Assembly: GCA_011389765.1 (NCBI GenBank)
Contig: JAABTT010000011.1
Coordinates: forward strand, 1-61,393
DNA from: Desulfohalobiaceae bacterium S24
GTDB taxonomy: Bacteria > Desulfobacterota > Desulfovibrionia > Desulfovibrionales > Desulfothermaceae
Direction: 5' to 3'
Length of the DNA: 61,393 bases
The notes below the pieces were generated by a model. The model was not told the DNA's origin, ran no database searches, and saw only the letters and a program-made list of their open reading frames with translations. Shown here one piece after another: positions 15,990 through 23,627 of this stretch. The position numbers were made by a program, and so were the translations under genes. Numbering within the stretch: position 1 is the stretch's first letter; every line of letters starts with the position of its first letter.

Positions 15990-17888
15990 ATGAAAGGGCT
16001 GAAGCTGTTGCTTGTTCTTGGTGTTTTGATCTGCGGTATCGGATTCATTGTCTTGGACGGGGCGCAGTACATCCGGGACCCGCAAGCTCTGACCCTCTTG
16101 ATCGAAAGCACCGGATGGCGCAGCATTGTACTCTTCAGCTGTCTGTTCATTCTGGGTGGATCTCTGGGTGTACCCCCAGCTCTTTTCGCCGTTGCCGCAG
16201 GATTGCTCTGGCCGTTTTCAATCGCTTTCGGCATTTCCTATTGTGCGGGATTGGGAGCGGCGGGCCTGGGATTCTTTCTCAGCCGTTACCTGGCGCGAGA
16301 TTTCTGTGCGGCCCATATCCCGGCCCGTCTCAAACAGTTCAACAGGAGCCTTGAAACAACCGGCCTGCGATCGGTCATCCTCCTGCGGCTGGCCTTCTAC
16401 CTCTTCCCGCCTGTCAACTGGATGCTGGGCTTGAGCCGGGTCGGACTTTCCGACTATCTGTGCGGCACCATGATCGGGATGCTGCCGACTACGATCCTCT
16501 CTGTGCTGCTTGGGCATGGGGTCCTCGCCTGGTTGGCGTCCCGCTCCCCTCTCACCCTGGCCACAGCCGCGGCCGGATTGGGCCTGCTGATTCTGATCTG
16601 GCGGACGGGCCGGCGCTATCTTCCGGACAACAATCTAGCGGTGAACGGAAAAGAACCCGAGAAGGCGCACCCGCCTGGGCAGGACCCCAATGACAAGCTT
16701 CCGGGCGAAAAAGCAGCGGTTTCCCTTTCGGAACTGCGCCGGGCAGCCGGAACATTTTTCAGGCTGGCCGGACAGGCCTTTTACCCCCCCAAACCGTATT
16801 CACGCCCGCCGTCATTGCGCCGGTTTTGCAGTATGCTCGTCTTTCTGCCGGCCTTTGCCCTTTTGCAAACCCTGCACTGGAGCGCCTTACTGCTGGACGA
16901 AGTCCTTTTCCCCGACTACCGCCAGGTGCGGCCGGATGGAGCGGTCTTCGTGGTCGGCATCCCCAGAAGCGGCACCACGTTCCTGCATCGCGTCCTCGCC
17001 CGGGACAGGGAGCGATTCACAACCTTGAGGCTTTGGGAGCTGGTCTTTGCTCCGGCCATCTGCGAAAAACTGATTCTTCTGGGAGCGGCACGGATCGACG
17101 GATTTTTCGGCAGCCCGGTCCGCCGCCTGGCAAGTCTTATTTCAAAACGGCTGACTCCCTCATTTGACAAGGTCCATCGCCTGTCCCTCACGGAGCCGGA
17201 AGAAGATTTTCTGCTGCTGACACCGGTTCTGGCCTGCTTTTTGTTGATCGTGCCCTTTCCCTTTGCGCCCGAAATGCAAAATCTGGCCCGCTTCGATGAA
17301 AAATTAAGCCACGCAGAGCGCAAGCGGGTCATAGAATTTTACAAGGCCATGCTGCAGCGCCATCTGTATGTATTCGGCTCGCATCGAATCCTGCTCTCAA
17401 AAAACGTATCCTTCACCCCCATGCTGAGAAGCCTGCACACCACCTTGCCCAAGGCTCGGTTTGTGATCTGTATACGCTCCCCGCAAGAGGCCCTGGCCTC
17501 TCAGATCAGCGCTATGGAAGGCAGCTGGCGCCTGTTTGGCAATGATTTCGGATTCGAGTTTTTCGAAAGTCAATGGCTGGAGCTCATGGATTATTATTTT
17601 GCCCATCTTGTCGAGATGAGCGCGCACATCCCGAAACAGCAACACCTGGTGGTGGAAATGGGTGCAATGCGCTCAGATCTGCAGGACTGTGTGCGCAGAC
17701 TCTACCAGCGATTTCATTTTTCCCTGACGGATCGATATACCGCCCTCTTGCGCGAAGAGACACAGGCAGCCGCTTCCTATCGCAGTTCTCACCACTACTC
17801 CCTGGAAGCATACGGGCTGAACCCCGAGGATATCCGACAACGCTATTCGCGAATGTATGGGAAGCTGTCCAAAGCGAGCAGGCTATAA
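15990..17888 (+). CDS. VTT (TVP38/DedA-like) membrane domain fused to a sulfotransferase
   Basis: A 632-residue two-domain protein. Residues 1-205 hold six or so hydrophobic segments with the VTT/SNARE-associated signature (GGSLGVPPALFAVAAGLLWP, LRLAFYLFPPVNWMLGLSRV). After a charged linker (about 208-260), residues about 318-600 form a PAPS-dependent sulfotransferase: the 5'-phosphosulfate loop GIPRSGTTFLHRVL (323-336), a catalytic-base candidate in KVHRLSLTEPEED, and the 3'-phosphate loop FVICIRSPQEALASQI (about 490-505). It lies 25 bp after the PHP-glycosyltransferase gene. I infer sulfation of a membrane-bound glycolipid. I do not know this fusion as a described enzyme. Confidence 0.82.
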   Translation: MKGLKLLLVLGVLICGIGFIVLDGAQYIRDPQALTLLIESTGWRSIVLFSCLFILGGSLGVPPALFAVAAGLLWPFSIAFGISYCAGLGAAGLGFFLSRYLARDFCAAHIPARLKQFNRSLETTGLRSVILLRLAFYLFPPVNWMLGLSRVGLSDYLCGTMIGMLPTTILSVLLGHGVLAWLASRSPLTLATAAAGLGLLILIWRTGRRYLPDNNLAVNGKEPEKAHPPGQDPNDKLPGEKAAVSLSELRRAAGTFFRLAGQAFYPPKPYSRPPSLRRFCSMLVFLPAFALLQTLHWSALLLDEVLFPDYRQVRPDGAVFVVGIPRSGTTFLHRVLARDRERFTTLRLWELVFAPAICEKLILLGAARIDGFFGSPVRRLASLISKRLTPSFDKVHRLSLTEPEEDFLLLTPVLACFLLIVPFPFAPEMQNLARFDEKLSHAERKRVIEFYKAMLQRHLYVFGSHRILLSKNVSFTPMLRSLHTTLPKARFVICIRSPQEALASQISAMEGSWRLFGNDFGFEFFESQWLELMDYYFAHLVEMSAHIPKQQHLVVEMGAMRSDLQDCVRRLYQRFHFSLTDRYTALLREETQAAASYRSSHHYSLEAYGLNPEDIRQRYSRMYGKLSKASRL

Positions 17889-18004
17889 TCCCTGAACTCA
17901 CCCGCCATCCAGAAAAATTTTCAAGATTCATTTTCACGACAGCCAAACTGGCCGACTGATGGTTTCTTTTCCTGTTAATGTTCCCTATGACACAAGCCCC
18001 TCAT

Positions 18005-18048
18005 CCGGATGCTGTCCTCCTCTGCCGGCCAGAATGGACAGCATCCGG
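18005..18048. terminator. Hairpin between convergent genes
   Basis: A perfect 13-bp inverted repeat, CCGGATGCTGTCC (18005-18017) with GGACAGCATCCGG (18036-18048), lies between the sulfotransferase-fusion gene and the convergent small membrane protein gene. It can serve both strands. Confidence 0.6.
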
Positions 18049-18113
18049 TTTCAGAGCTCTGTTGAGTGTGGGCACTTCCAGTGTTCAGTGATTTAAACCA
18101 AACGTATTTGCAA

Positions 18114-18470
18114 TTACCCTTGATCCTTCAACCCAAGGATTCGTTCAGCACATTTCTCGGCCACACCACTAACCGGAGAATCGCTTCCCGGCATGGTAGC
18201 CCAGCCCTGTTCTTCCACAAAGTCTTCCTGCTTCCAGGAACTCACTTCTTCCAATTCTTTCACTTTCTCAGACTTCTGAGGATCTTGCTTGAATTGAAAC
18301 ACACAGATAGATGCCAGTTTGTCGGTCACCGCCTTTTCTGATTTTTCTTCGGCCATTTGCTTGGCCGTACTGCTTGTCGTGACCCAACCCGTTGCAAACA
18401 CAACGATCAAGAGAACAATAGCGCCGGCGACCAGCCCCCAGACAAACGGTTTAATCATTTCTTTTTTCAT
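18114..18470 (-). CDS. Conserved single-pass membrane protein of unknown function
   Basis: The 118-residue protein has one N-terminal hydrophobic helix (residues 8-28), then an exported domain with the pattern ASICVFQFKQDP ... SSWKQEDFVEEQGWATMPGS ... AVAEKCAE-like end. I recognise this as a conserved hypothetical family seen in Proteobacteria, with two conserved cysteines (C56 and one near the C-terminus), but no function is known to me. AGGAGGAGG lies upstream of ATG. Confidence 0.75.
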   Translation of the reverse strand: MKKEMIKPFVWGLVAGAIVLLIVVFATGWVTTSSTAKQMAEEKSEKAVTDKLASICVFQFKQDPQKSEKVKELEEVSSWKQEDFVEEQGWATMPGSDSPVSGVAEKCAERILGLKDQG

Positions 18471-18659
18471 TCGTTCCTCCTCCTTGTTTTCAATTCCTCA
18501 AAACATACGGTATCAGCCAAAACGGACAGGGACGACACCTCATCCGTAGATATTGATTATAATCGTCGACTCTTGCCCGAGCATTGCAGGCACATGACAG
18601 TTTCGAAAGGATAGGATTCGGTTTGCTTTTCTTTTGGTCCACAGGTATAGCTTTCAGCC

Positions 18660-19193
18660 ATGCGCAAAGTGTGGCTGAAAAGACAAGGCCGGATCAAGGC
18701 TTCGCTCAAGGGGACTTACGTCCATCGCATTCTGGGGGAGAGTCTCTTCCGAAATTATCTGTGGATTCAAAACCGGCGCGCCATCATAGGCGGTCTGGCA
18801 CTCGGGGTCTTTATCTCCTTGACCCCGACCATCCCTTTTCAGATGCTTCTGGCCGCCCTGGGGGCGCTGCGCTGGAGGCTGAATCTGGCCATTGCCCTGG
18901 CTGCCTGCTGGATAACAAATCCCTTTACCCTGGTCCCTATCTATCTTTTTTCCTGGAAACTGGGCTGTTTCGTTCTCGAAGAAATCTTCCTCATAGAAGG
19001 GCTTTTTGATTTTTACCTCCTCGAATCAGGCCGGTTCATCGGCGCTATCAAACAAAGCGCCTACCTGTGGACAGGTTCGCTGATACTGGCATCATTCGGG
19101 GCTCTAGTGGCGTATGGGGCGGCACACTTGATCTGGATCATGATCGAACGATTCATTAAGACCCGCCCTCCTGCGAGCGGCAGAAAATCATGA
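18660..19193 (+). CDS. DUF2062 membrane protein
   Basis: The 177-residue protein carries the DUF2062 pattern: a basic N-terminus, ALGVFISLTPTIPFQMLLA, LNLAIALAACWITNPFTLVPIYLFSWKLG and two later hydrophobic stretches. Such proteins are inner-membrane proteins of unknown role, sometimes next to glycosyltransferases or lipid genes. An upstream in-frame start is possible; the ATG at 18660 is preceded by no strong ribosome site. Confidence 0.8.
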   Translation: MRKVWLKRQGRIKASLKGTYVHRILGESLFRNYLWIQNRRAIIGGLALGVFISLTPTIPFQMLLAALGALRWRLNLAIALAACWITNPFTLVPIYLFSWKLGCFVLEEIFLIEGLFDFYLLESGRFIGAIKQSAYLWTGSLILASFGALVAYGAAHLIWIMIERFIKTRPPASGRKS

Positions 19194-19379
19194 TCACAAG
19201 CCAAGCGCGCAGCAGGCAAAAACTTGATATTGACAAGGCATGAGAACATCATTACCCTATTAACTGGGTAGGAAAAAGAGTCTCCTGCCTTCAAAAAATC
19301 CTGGTGCGTGTAAAGTTCAAATCTGTCTACAGTACGCACAAATTTGAATGTTTTTTTGGACATTTCGTGATATTTCATG

Positions 19380-19565
19380 CCTCATTTTGGGGTTTCAGGT
19401 GTCTGGTTTCAGGTTTCAGTTTGCGGATTTTGCCTTTCATCGTATGAAACTTGATTTTTCCTCGGAATCGGTATCACCATCGGAATCGGTATCGAGAATT
19501 GATATGATGAGGATTAAGACTTCGATTCCGATAGCGATAGCGATTCCGACCGGGATTTCTTTATT
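19380..19565. repeat. Dispersed repeat copy and degenerate GGAATCGGTATC tandem repeat
   Basis: 19388-19452 is an inverted copy of 1045-1108 (TTTCAGGTGTCTGGTTTCAG ... TCGTATGAAACTT). 19455-19555 consists of short degenerate units of the type CGGAATCGGTATC and their inverted forms CGATTCCGATAGCGAT. No gene is supported. Confidence 0.7.
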
Positions 19566-19625
19566 TTAAGTTGTTACGGTTTAATGCCCTAGCACTGTTA
19601 CGAAGTCTGAAGTTGAGGCAAACCC

Positions 19626-19991
19626 ATGCAAAATACACAAAAAACTGTAATGCTGTGAGACTGCGCATCCCCCGCCCAGGATGAGCGGGAAGATCAGAAC
19701 CCTGGAGATCAGCTTCTGCCGGCAGGATCCGCCTGCTGCGAAGCAAGTCCGGGCGCAGACCTGCATGCTGCCGGAGTCTGCTCTGAAAGCAGCGCAGAAA
19801 TGAGAAGCGGATATACACTTCAAAGTCTTTCAGCCTTGAACGGCAAAGACCTGGATGAGGCACCCTGCTGAGGTCCTGAAAACAAGCTGCCGCCGGAGGC
19901 GGCAGGCGAAAAAGCGGGCCTTCAGGTCCGGCATTTTGTACGGAGCTGGCAGTCCACTGCGGCCGGGCTTGTCCCTCAAGTCACTTCCACC
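19626..19991 (+). other. Probable 5' part of hgcA interrupted by two in-frame UGA codons
   Basis: In the frame of hgcA the sequence stays open from ATG 19626 to the TTG at 19992 except for TGA at 19656-19658 and TGA at 19869-19871. The last part reads RSWQSTAAGLVPQVTSTL, which matches the conserved segment preceding the corrinoid domain in HgcA proteins (GPVPxVxTxL), so coding clearly starts upstream of 19992. No ATG, GTG or TTG lies in frame between 19872 and 19991. ATG 19626 has a good site (TTGAGG, 7 bp), and ATG 19800 is a weaker option. Cysteines cluster here (DC, ACCE, APC-UGA-GP). Confidence 0.6.
19869..19905 (+). promoter_or_regulatory. In-frame UGA followed by a SECIS-like hairpin in hgcA
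   Basis: UGA 19869-19871 is followed after 15 nt by CTGCCGCC (19887-19894), GGA (19895-19897) and GGCGGCAG (19898-19905): a perfect 8-bp stem with apical loop GGA. The loop begins 23 nt after the UGA and starts with G, which fits the described bacterial SECIS geometry (loop 16-37 nt from UGA, 3-14 nt, G in the first two positions). Recoding to selenocysteine is an inference. Confidence 0.45.
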
Positions 19992-20948
19992 TTGAAGCTG
20001 CCGGATGTTTTCAAAACGGTTCTGGTTCGGTTGGGTATCGGCAGAGACAGCTACCGCATAGCCCCCGGGCTCTACGCTTTAGGTTCGCCTGATACGGACA
20101 GCCCTGTAGTGGTGACCTGCAATTTCAAGTTGACTTTTGACATCCTGCGGCGGGAACTGGCCGGACGTTCCTACTGGCTGCTGGTGGTGGAAACCTACGG
20201 CATAAATGTTTGGTGCGCTGCAGGGAAGAAGAGTTTCACTAGCGAGGAAGTGGCACAGCGGGTCAAGGAATCCAATCTGGACAAGGTGGTCTCCCACCGC
20301 AGCATTATCCTCCCCCAGTTAGCCGGACCTGGTGTGTCGGCGCACAGGCTTCGAAAGCTCTGCGGCTTCAGCGGAGTTTTCGGACCGGTCCATATCCGGG
20401 ACCTCCCTCGTTTCATAGATGCGGGCATGCAGGCCGGCCCGGAGATGCGCACAGTAAAGTTTCCGCTCTCCCAGCGCCTGGCGGTGGCCTTTGTCGAGCT
20501 CTACGGAGCACGCAAATTCCTGCTCTGGGTCCTCTTGGCCTGCCTGCTTGCGGCCGCTCTGGGCCCGGGCGGCTTCAGTCCCGTCAAAATTCTGAGCGCC
20601 GGGCTGGGGGCCTTTGCCACCGTCCTGACCGGATTTTTGACAGGGGTTTTTCTGGTCCCCGCGCTTTTACCCCGTATTCCATTCCGGGCCTTTGCCGCCA
20701 AGGGGCTTTTGGCCGGGGCGATCATCGGTCTCATTCCCGCAGGGCTCCTGGCCGGGACCCTGCCCCAGGCCCTCGCCCAGATCATGGCCTGCAGCGCCTT
20801 TGCCTCCTGGTTCGCCATGCATTACACAGGCTCTACGCCCTTTACCTCCCTGTCCGGAGTGGACCGGGAAATGCGGCGGTACATGCCGGTGCAGGGAGGC
20901 TTGCTGCTCATCGCGGTGCTTGTCTGGCTGATCTGGTCCTGGCTGTAG
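19992..20948 (+). CDS. hgcA: HgcA, corrinoid protein of mercury methylation (conserved core)
   Basis: The uninterrupted part has 318 residues. YRIAPGLYALGSPDTDSPVVV and the cap-helix motif NVWCAAGK (residues 72-79, Cys75 as the cobalt ligand) are diagnostic of HgcA. The remainder of the corrinoid-binding domain (VSHRSIILPQLAGPGVSAH, VFGPVHIRDLP) is followed by about five membrane helices (166-318). HgcA transfers a methyl group from methylcob(III)alamin to Hg(II) with HgcB as electron donor. The TTG at 19992 is only the first uninterrupted start; homology extends upstream across a UGA, so the true protein may be up to 440 residues with recoding. hgcB follows 17 bp downstream. Confidence 0.92.
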   Translation: MKLPDVFKTVLVRLGIGRDSYRIAPGLYALGSPDTDSPVVVTCNFKLTFDILRRELAGRSYWLLVVETYGINVWCAAGKKSFTSEEVAQRVKESNLDKVVSHRSIILPQLAGPGVSAHRLRKLCGFSGVFGPVHIRDLPRFIDAGMQAGPEMRTVKFPLSQRLAVAFVELYGARKFLLWVLLACLLAAALGPGGFSPVKILSAGLGAFATVLTGFLTGVFLVPALLPRIPFRAFAAKGLLAGAIIGLIPAGLLAGTLPQALAQIMACSAFASWFAMHYTGSTPFTSLSGVDREMRRYMPVQGGLLLIAVLVWLIWSWL

Positions 20949-20965
20949 GATAATCAGGAGGTGCA

Positions 20966-21265
20966 ATGATGCAAGGATTTCGACATATAGAAGACGCGAC
21001 CCTGGACTACGATGCAGACAGGTGCATTGGATGCGGCAACTGCCTCGCCGTCTGTCCGCATCAGGTTTTTGAGCTGGGACAGGGCAAAGCGGTCTGCCGG
21101 GATCGCGGGGAATGTATGGAATGCGGCGCGTGCGCCCTGAACTGCCCTGCAGGGGCACTCCAGGTACGCTCCGGGGTAGGCTGCGCTCAGGCCATACTCC
21201 ATGCCTGGCTGGCCAGAATCCCGCTTTTGCGCCGAGTGTTCACCCCGGATGCTTGCTGCTCATAA
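20966..21265 (+). CDS. hgcB: HgcB, 2[4Fe-4S] ferredoxin of mercury methylation
   Basis: The 99-residue protein has two 4Fe-4S motifs, CIGCGNCLAVCP (20-31) and CMECGACALNCP (50-61), the conserved lone cysteine C73 in GVGCA, and the C-terminal cysteine pair C97-C98. This combination is characteristic of HgcB. It reduces the HgcA corrinoid and probably hands over Hg(II) through the terminal cysteines. AGGAGG lies 4-5 bp before the ATG. It is co-transcribed with hgcA, ending at the hairpin at 21299. Confidence 0.95.
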   Translation: MMQGFRHIEDATLDYDADRCIGCGNCLAVCPHQVFELGQGKAVCRDRGECMECGACALNCPAGALQVRSGVGCAQAILHAWLARIPLLRRVFTPDACCS

Positions 21266-21298
21266 TTCCCCAGTCACTTTCCCATGAATGTCCAATGA

Positions 21299-21330
21299 AA
21301 AAAGGCTGCGCTTGCAAGCGCAGCCTTTTC
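21299..21330. terminator. Bidirectional terminator after hgcB
   Basis: AAAAGGCTGCG (21300-21310) and CGCAGCCTTTT (21319-21329) flank the palindromic CTTGCAAG, giving a perfect stem with A- and T-runs at its ends. It separates hgcAB from the convergent cytochrome operon. Confidence 0.85.
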
Positions 21331-21419
21331 ATTCCGATTGCTATCCGGCACAAAACCCTCCACACGGCGGCATTCAGCCGAGAGGACGCGGGGCATGAGC
21401 AAGCCCTTTGCAACAGTGC

Positions 21420-22826
21420 TTATTCTTTGGATCCGAAGAGTATGGCCGGTCTGGTCACGTCCCCGCCGGCATTGGGGAAATTCTCATAGATATGAGCCGG
21501 TTCGCCGGTCTCCAAAAGATGCTCGGCCTCGGCCATGAATTCGTTAAAACGCTTCTTGCACTCGTAAAATCCATGCCACCAGGAATAGTCCGGGGCCATC
21601 ATGGCCGTGCCCATTCTGGCCCGACGCCCCTCATGATGCCACAGCTCGTAATACTCCACCTCCAGCTTCTCATCAAAGAATTTGCTCTTGTCCAAAAGTC
21701 CCTGTTCGTAGAGTTTGTCCAGCATGGCCTTGGCCGGCTTAAAATAGACCTCGTTGTACTCCTCTACACTCTTGTCCAGTTTGACGTAATGATCCTCGAC
21801 CCAGGTCCGGCCGTGGCACTGGGTGCAGACTTTTTGCATCTTTGCCCGCTCCTCCTTCCAGTTGGTCTCTGCCGGAAAGGCCTTGAAGTCTGAAGGCCGA
21901 ACCGTGAGCGGGGCCTGAATCTCCCAGGACAGGCGCTCGGTCACGTCATGGGAGGTCATCACCCCTCCAGAGCCGGACATGTGGCAGGAGGCGCAGGTCG
22001 GCCCCCGATAATCCACCCCGGGGGTCCAGGTCCCGGGTGCGGCGTTCCAGTTGTACTCATCGCCGAATGCAGTGTAGATATCCCCGTGTTTGGACTCCAT
22101 ATAGATCTCGATCTGAGGATGATCGGGGCCCAGGTGGCATTGTCCGCAGGCTTCCGGCTTGCGGGCCTCCATCACGGAAAAGCGGTGCCGGGTATGGCAG
22201 GAGGAGCAGCTGCCCAGGGAGCCGTCCATATTAACCCGCCCCACGCCGACATTGGGCCAGGTCATGGGATCAAGATCCCCGTTTTCATCCTGCTCGAGCA
22301 CGGTCCCGTGACAGTAATAACACCCTGAAGCGCGCTCCCAGTCCGAGTTCATGCCGTCATTGAGCCAGGGGTCGATCTTCCAGATGATCTCCAGGGTATT
22401 GGCGTGCTTGCTTTTCTCATACTGGGTCACTTCGTCCGGATGACACCGGGAGCAGTCCTTGGGCGTGACCACAGTGGCCACGGGTACCTTGTACTCGGGT
22501 GTGCCCCATTTGCTGTCGTCGCGCCGATACTGCTCGAAATGGCGCTTGCTGACGTCGGGATCATGCTCTTCCGCCTGATGGCAGTCCAGACAGCCGATGT
22601 TGGCCCAGGCATGCCGGCTGTTGGCCCAGTCCGCAAACAGGCCCGGATGCTCCTCTTTGTGGCACATGATGCAGGCTTTGGCCTGCTTGGACATGGATCG
22701 CTCGATGCGGAATTCTTTCTCTTTGGGCAGATTCGCAGCCCAGGCGGACAGGCTGCCGATGACCAGGCCCAGGCATCCGAGGATCAAGACCGGCAAGAGA
22801 ACCTTCCGGGGTGAAAAAAGACGCAT
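21420..22826 (-). CDS. Octaheme c-type cytochrome of the hydroxylamine oxidoreductase (HAO) family
   Basis: A 468-residue exported protein from ATG 22826 (AAAGGAGG upstream). The signal peptide is residues 1-31 (ending SAWAA). Eight CxxCH sites are visible: CIMCH, CLDCH, CSRCH, CYYCH, CSSCH, CGQCH, CASCH and CTQCH, as in octaheme HAO proteins. The NapC/NrfH-like gene just upstream is the arrangement of the reductive HAO type of Epsilon- and Deltaproteobacteria, which is thought to reduce nitrite or hydroxylamine using quinol electrons. I cannot decide the reaction direction; that depends on whether the cross-linking tyrosine of oxidative HAO is present near the C-terminus, which I could not align. 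Confidence 0.85.
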   Translation of the reverse strand: MRLFSPRKVLLPVLILGCLGLVIGSLSAWAANLPKEKEFRIERSMSKQAKACIMCHKEEHPGLFADWANSRHAWANIGCLDCHQAEEHDPDVSKRHFEQYRRDDSKWGTPEYKVPVATVVTPKDCSRCHPDEVTQYEKSKHANTLEIIWKIDPWLNDGMNSDWERASGCYYCHGTVLEQDENGDLDPMTWPNVGVGRVNMDGSLGSCSSCHTRHRFSVMEARKPEACGQCHLGPDHPQIEIYMESKHGDIYTAFGDEYNWNAAPGTWTPGVDYRGPTCASCHMSGSGGVMTSHDVTERLSWEIQAPLTVRPSDFKAFPAETNWKEERAKMQKVCTQCHGRTWVEDHYVKLDKSVEEYNEVYFKPAKAMLDKLYEQGLLDKSKFFDEKLEVEYYELWHHEGRRARMGTAMMAPDYSWWHGFYECKKRFNEFMAEAEHLLETGEPAHIYENFPNAGGDVTRPAILFGSKE

Positions 22827-22932
22827 GACTGCCTCCTTTGCAAGGTTGAGACTGCTCCCTGGAACTTGAAGCTTGAAAAATATTTTTCCGGTGTTGAAGT
22901 TACGAATCAAAGCACTAAGGGTTCAGACGATA

Positions 22933-23490
22933 CTAAAGTCCCGATGCCGAGGGTTCTTGAACCGCGTCGGCATAGGCGTAATTCGATCTGGGAAAATGCA
23001 CCAGATGATAATGGCAGTCCACGCACTTTTTTTCATAGCCCGGCTTTGGATAGAGCACGGTCTTGTGCGCCAGAAGAGCGCCCCGCTTGCGGGACATGCC
23101 CAGCAGATTCCGGTGGCATTTCCGGCAGTGGCTGTTGTCCATATCCTCATAGGCCCGTTTGCGGTTTTTGGCATGGTCGTATTCAGAGGTGTCCATAGTA
23201 AAATGCTTTAGCACATCCTTGATCCCGTGGTAGGTCTTGGCATAGAAAAAATCAAAGGTATCCTCTGGCGCAGGAAGATGGCAGTCCATGCAATCGGCGA
23301 CGAACCCTTTGGGGTTGTTGGCATGGCTGGAGGTCTTCCAGGTATCGTAGGCATATTCGATTTCATGACAGGACGCGCAGAATTCAGGAGTGGAAGTGCG
23401 GACCATGGTGTAATAGGCCGTGCTGAAAACCGGAAAACCCACGATAATGCCCAAAACAATCAGCAGGCCGTATTTCAACCATCTTTTCAT
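22933..23490 (-). CDS. NapC/NirT/NrfH-type tetraheme membrane cytochrome
   Basis: The 185-residue protein has an N-terminal membrane anchor (residues 7-27) and four CxxCH sites: CASCH (38), CMDCH, CRKCH and CVDCH. This is the short NrfH/NapC-type quinol dehydrogenase that feeds electrons from the menaquinol pool to a periplasmic multiheme reductase. The octaheme protein gene follows about 100 bp downstream on the same strand and is the obvious partner. GGAGGCGAGG precedes the ATG. Confidence 0.88.
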   Translation of the reverse strand: MKRWLKYGLLIVLGIIVGFPVFSTAYYTMVRTSTPEFCASCHEIEYAYDTWKTSSHANNPKGFVADCMDCHLPAPEDTFDFFYAKTYHGIKDVLKHFTMDTSEYDHAKNRKRAYEDMDNSHCRKCHRNLLGMSRKRGALLAHKTVLYPKPGYEKKCVDCHYHLVHFPRSNYAYADAVQEPSASGL

Positions 23491-23545
23491 CCTCGCCTCC
23501 AGTCGGAGTAAAACACATGAGACGACACACTGTATTTTTTGCGCA

Positions 23546-23564
23546 TTGTGAAAAAAATGTCAAA
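23546..23564 (-). promoter_or_regulatory. Promoter and possible CRP/FNR-type site of the cytochrome operon
   Basis: On the minus strand TTTGACA-N5-TTCACAA reads as an imperfect dyad that includes a TTGACA -35 box; an A-rich -10 candidate follows. CRP/FNR-family regulators of nitrogen-oxide genes use such TTGAC/GTCAA half sites, but this copy is imperfect. Confidence 0.3.
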
Positions 23565-23627
23565 CACAAAATAAAATTCTGGAGCAAAGTATCCGCAGGG
23601 TACTCTGCTCCCAACCTGTCTGCTTCA

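Noticed and set aside
19455-19555. Tandem short repeats, considered as a CRISPR array
   Set aside because: Units are 12-15 bp, degenerate, in both orientations and without unique spacers; no cas genes nearby.
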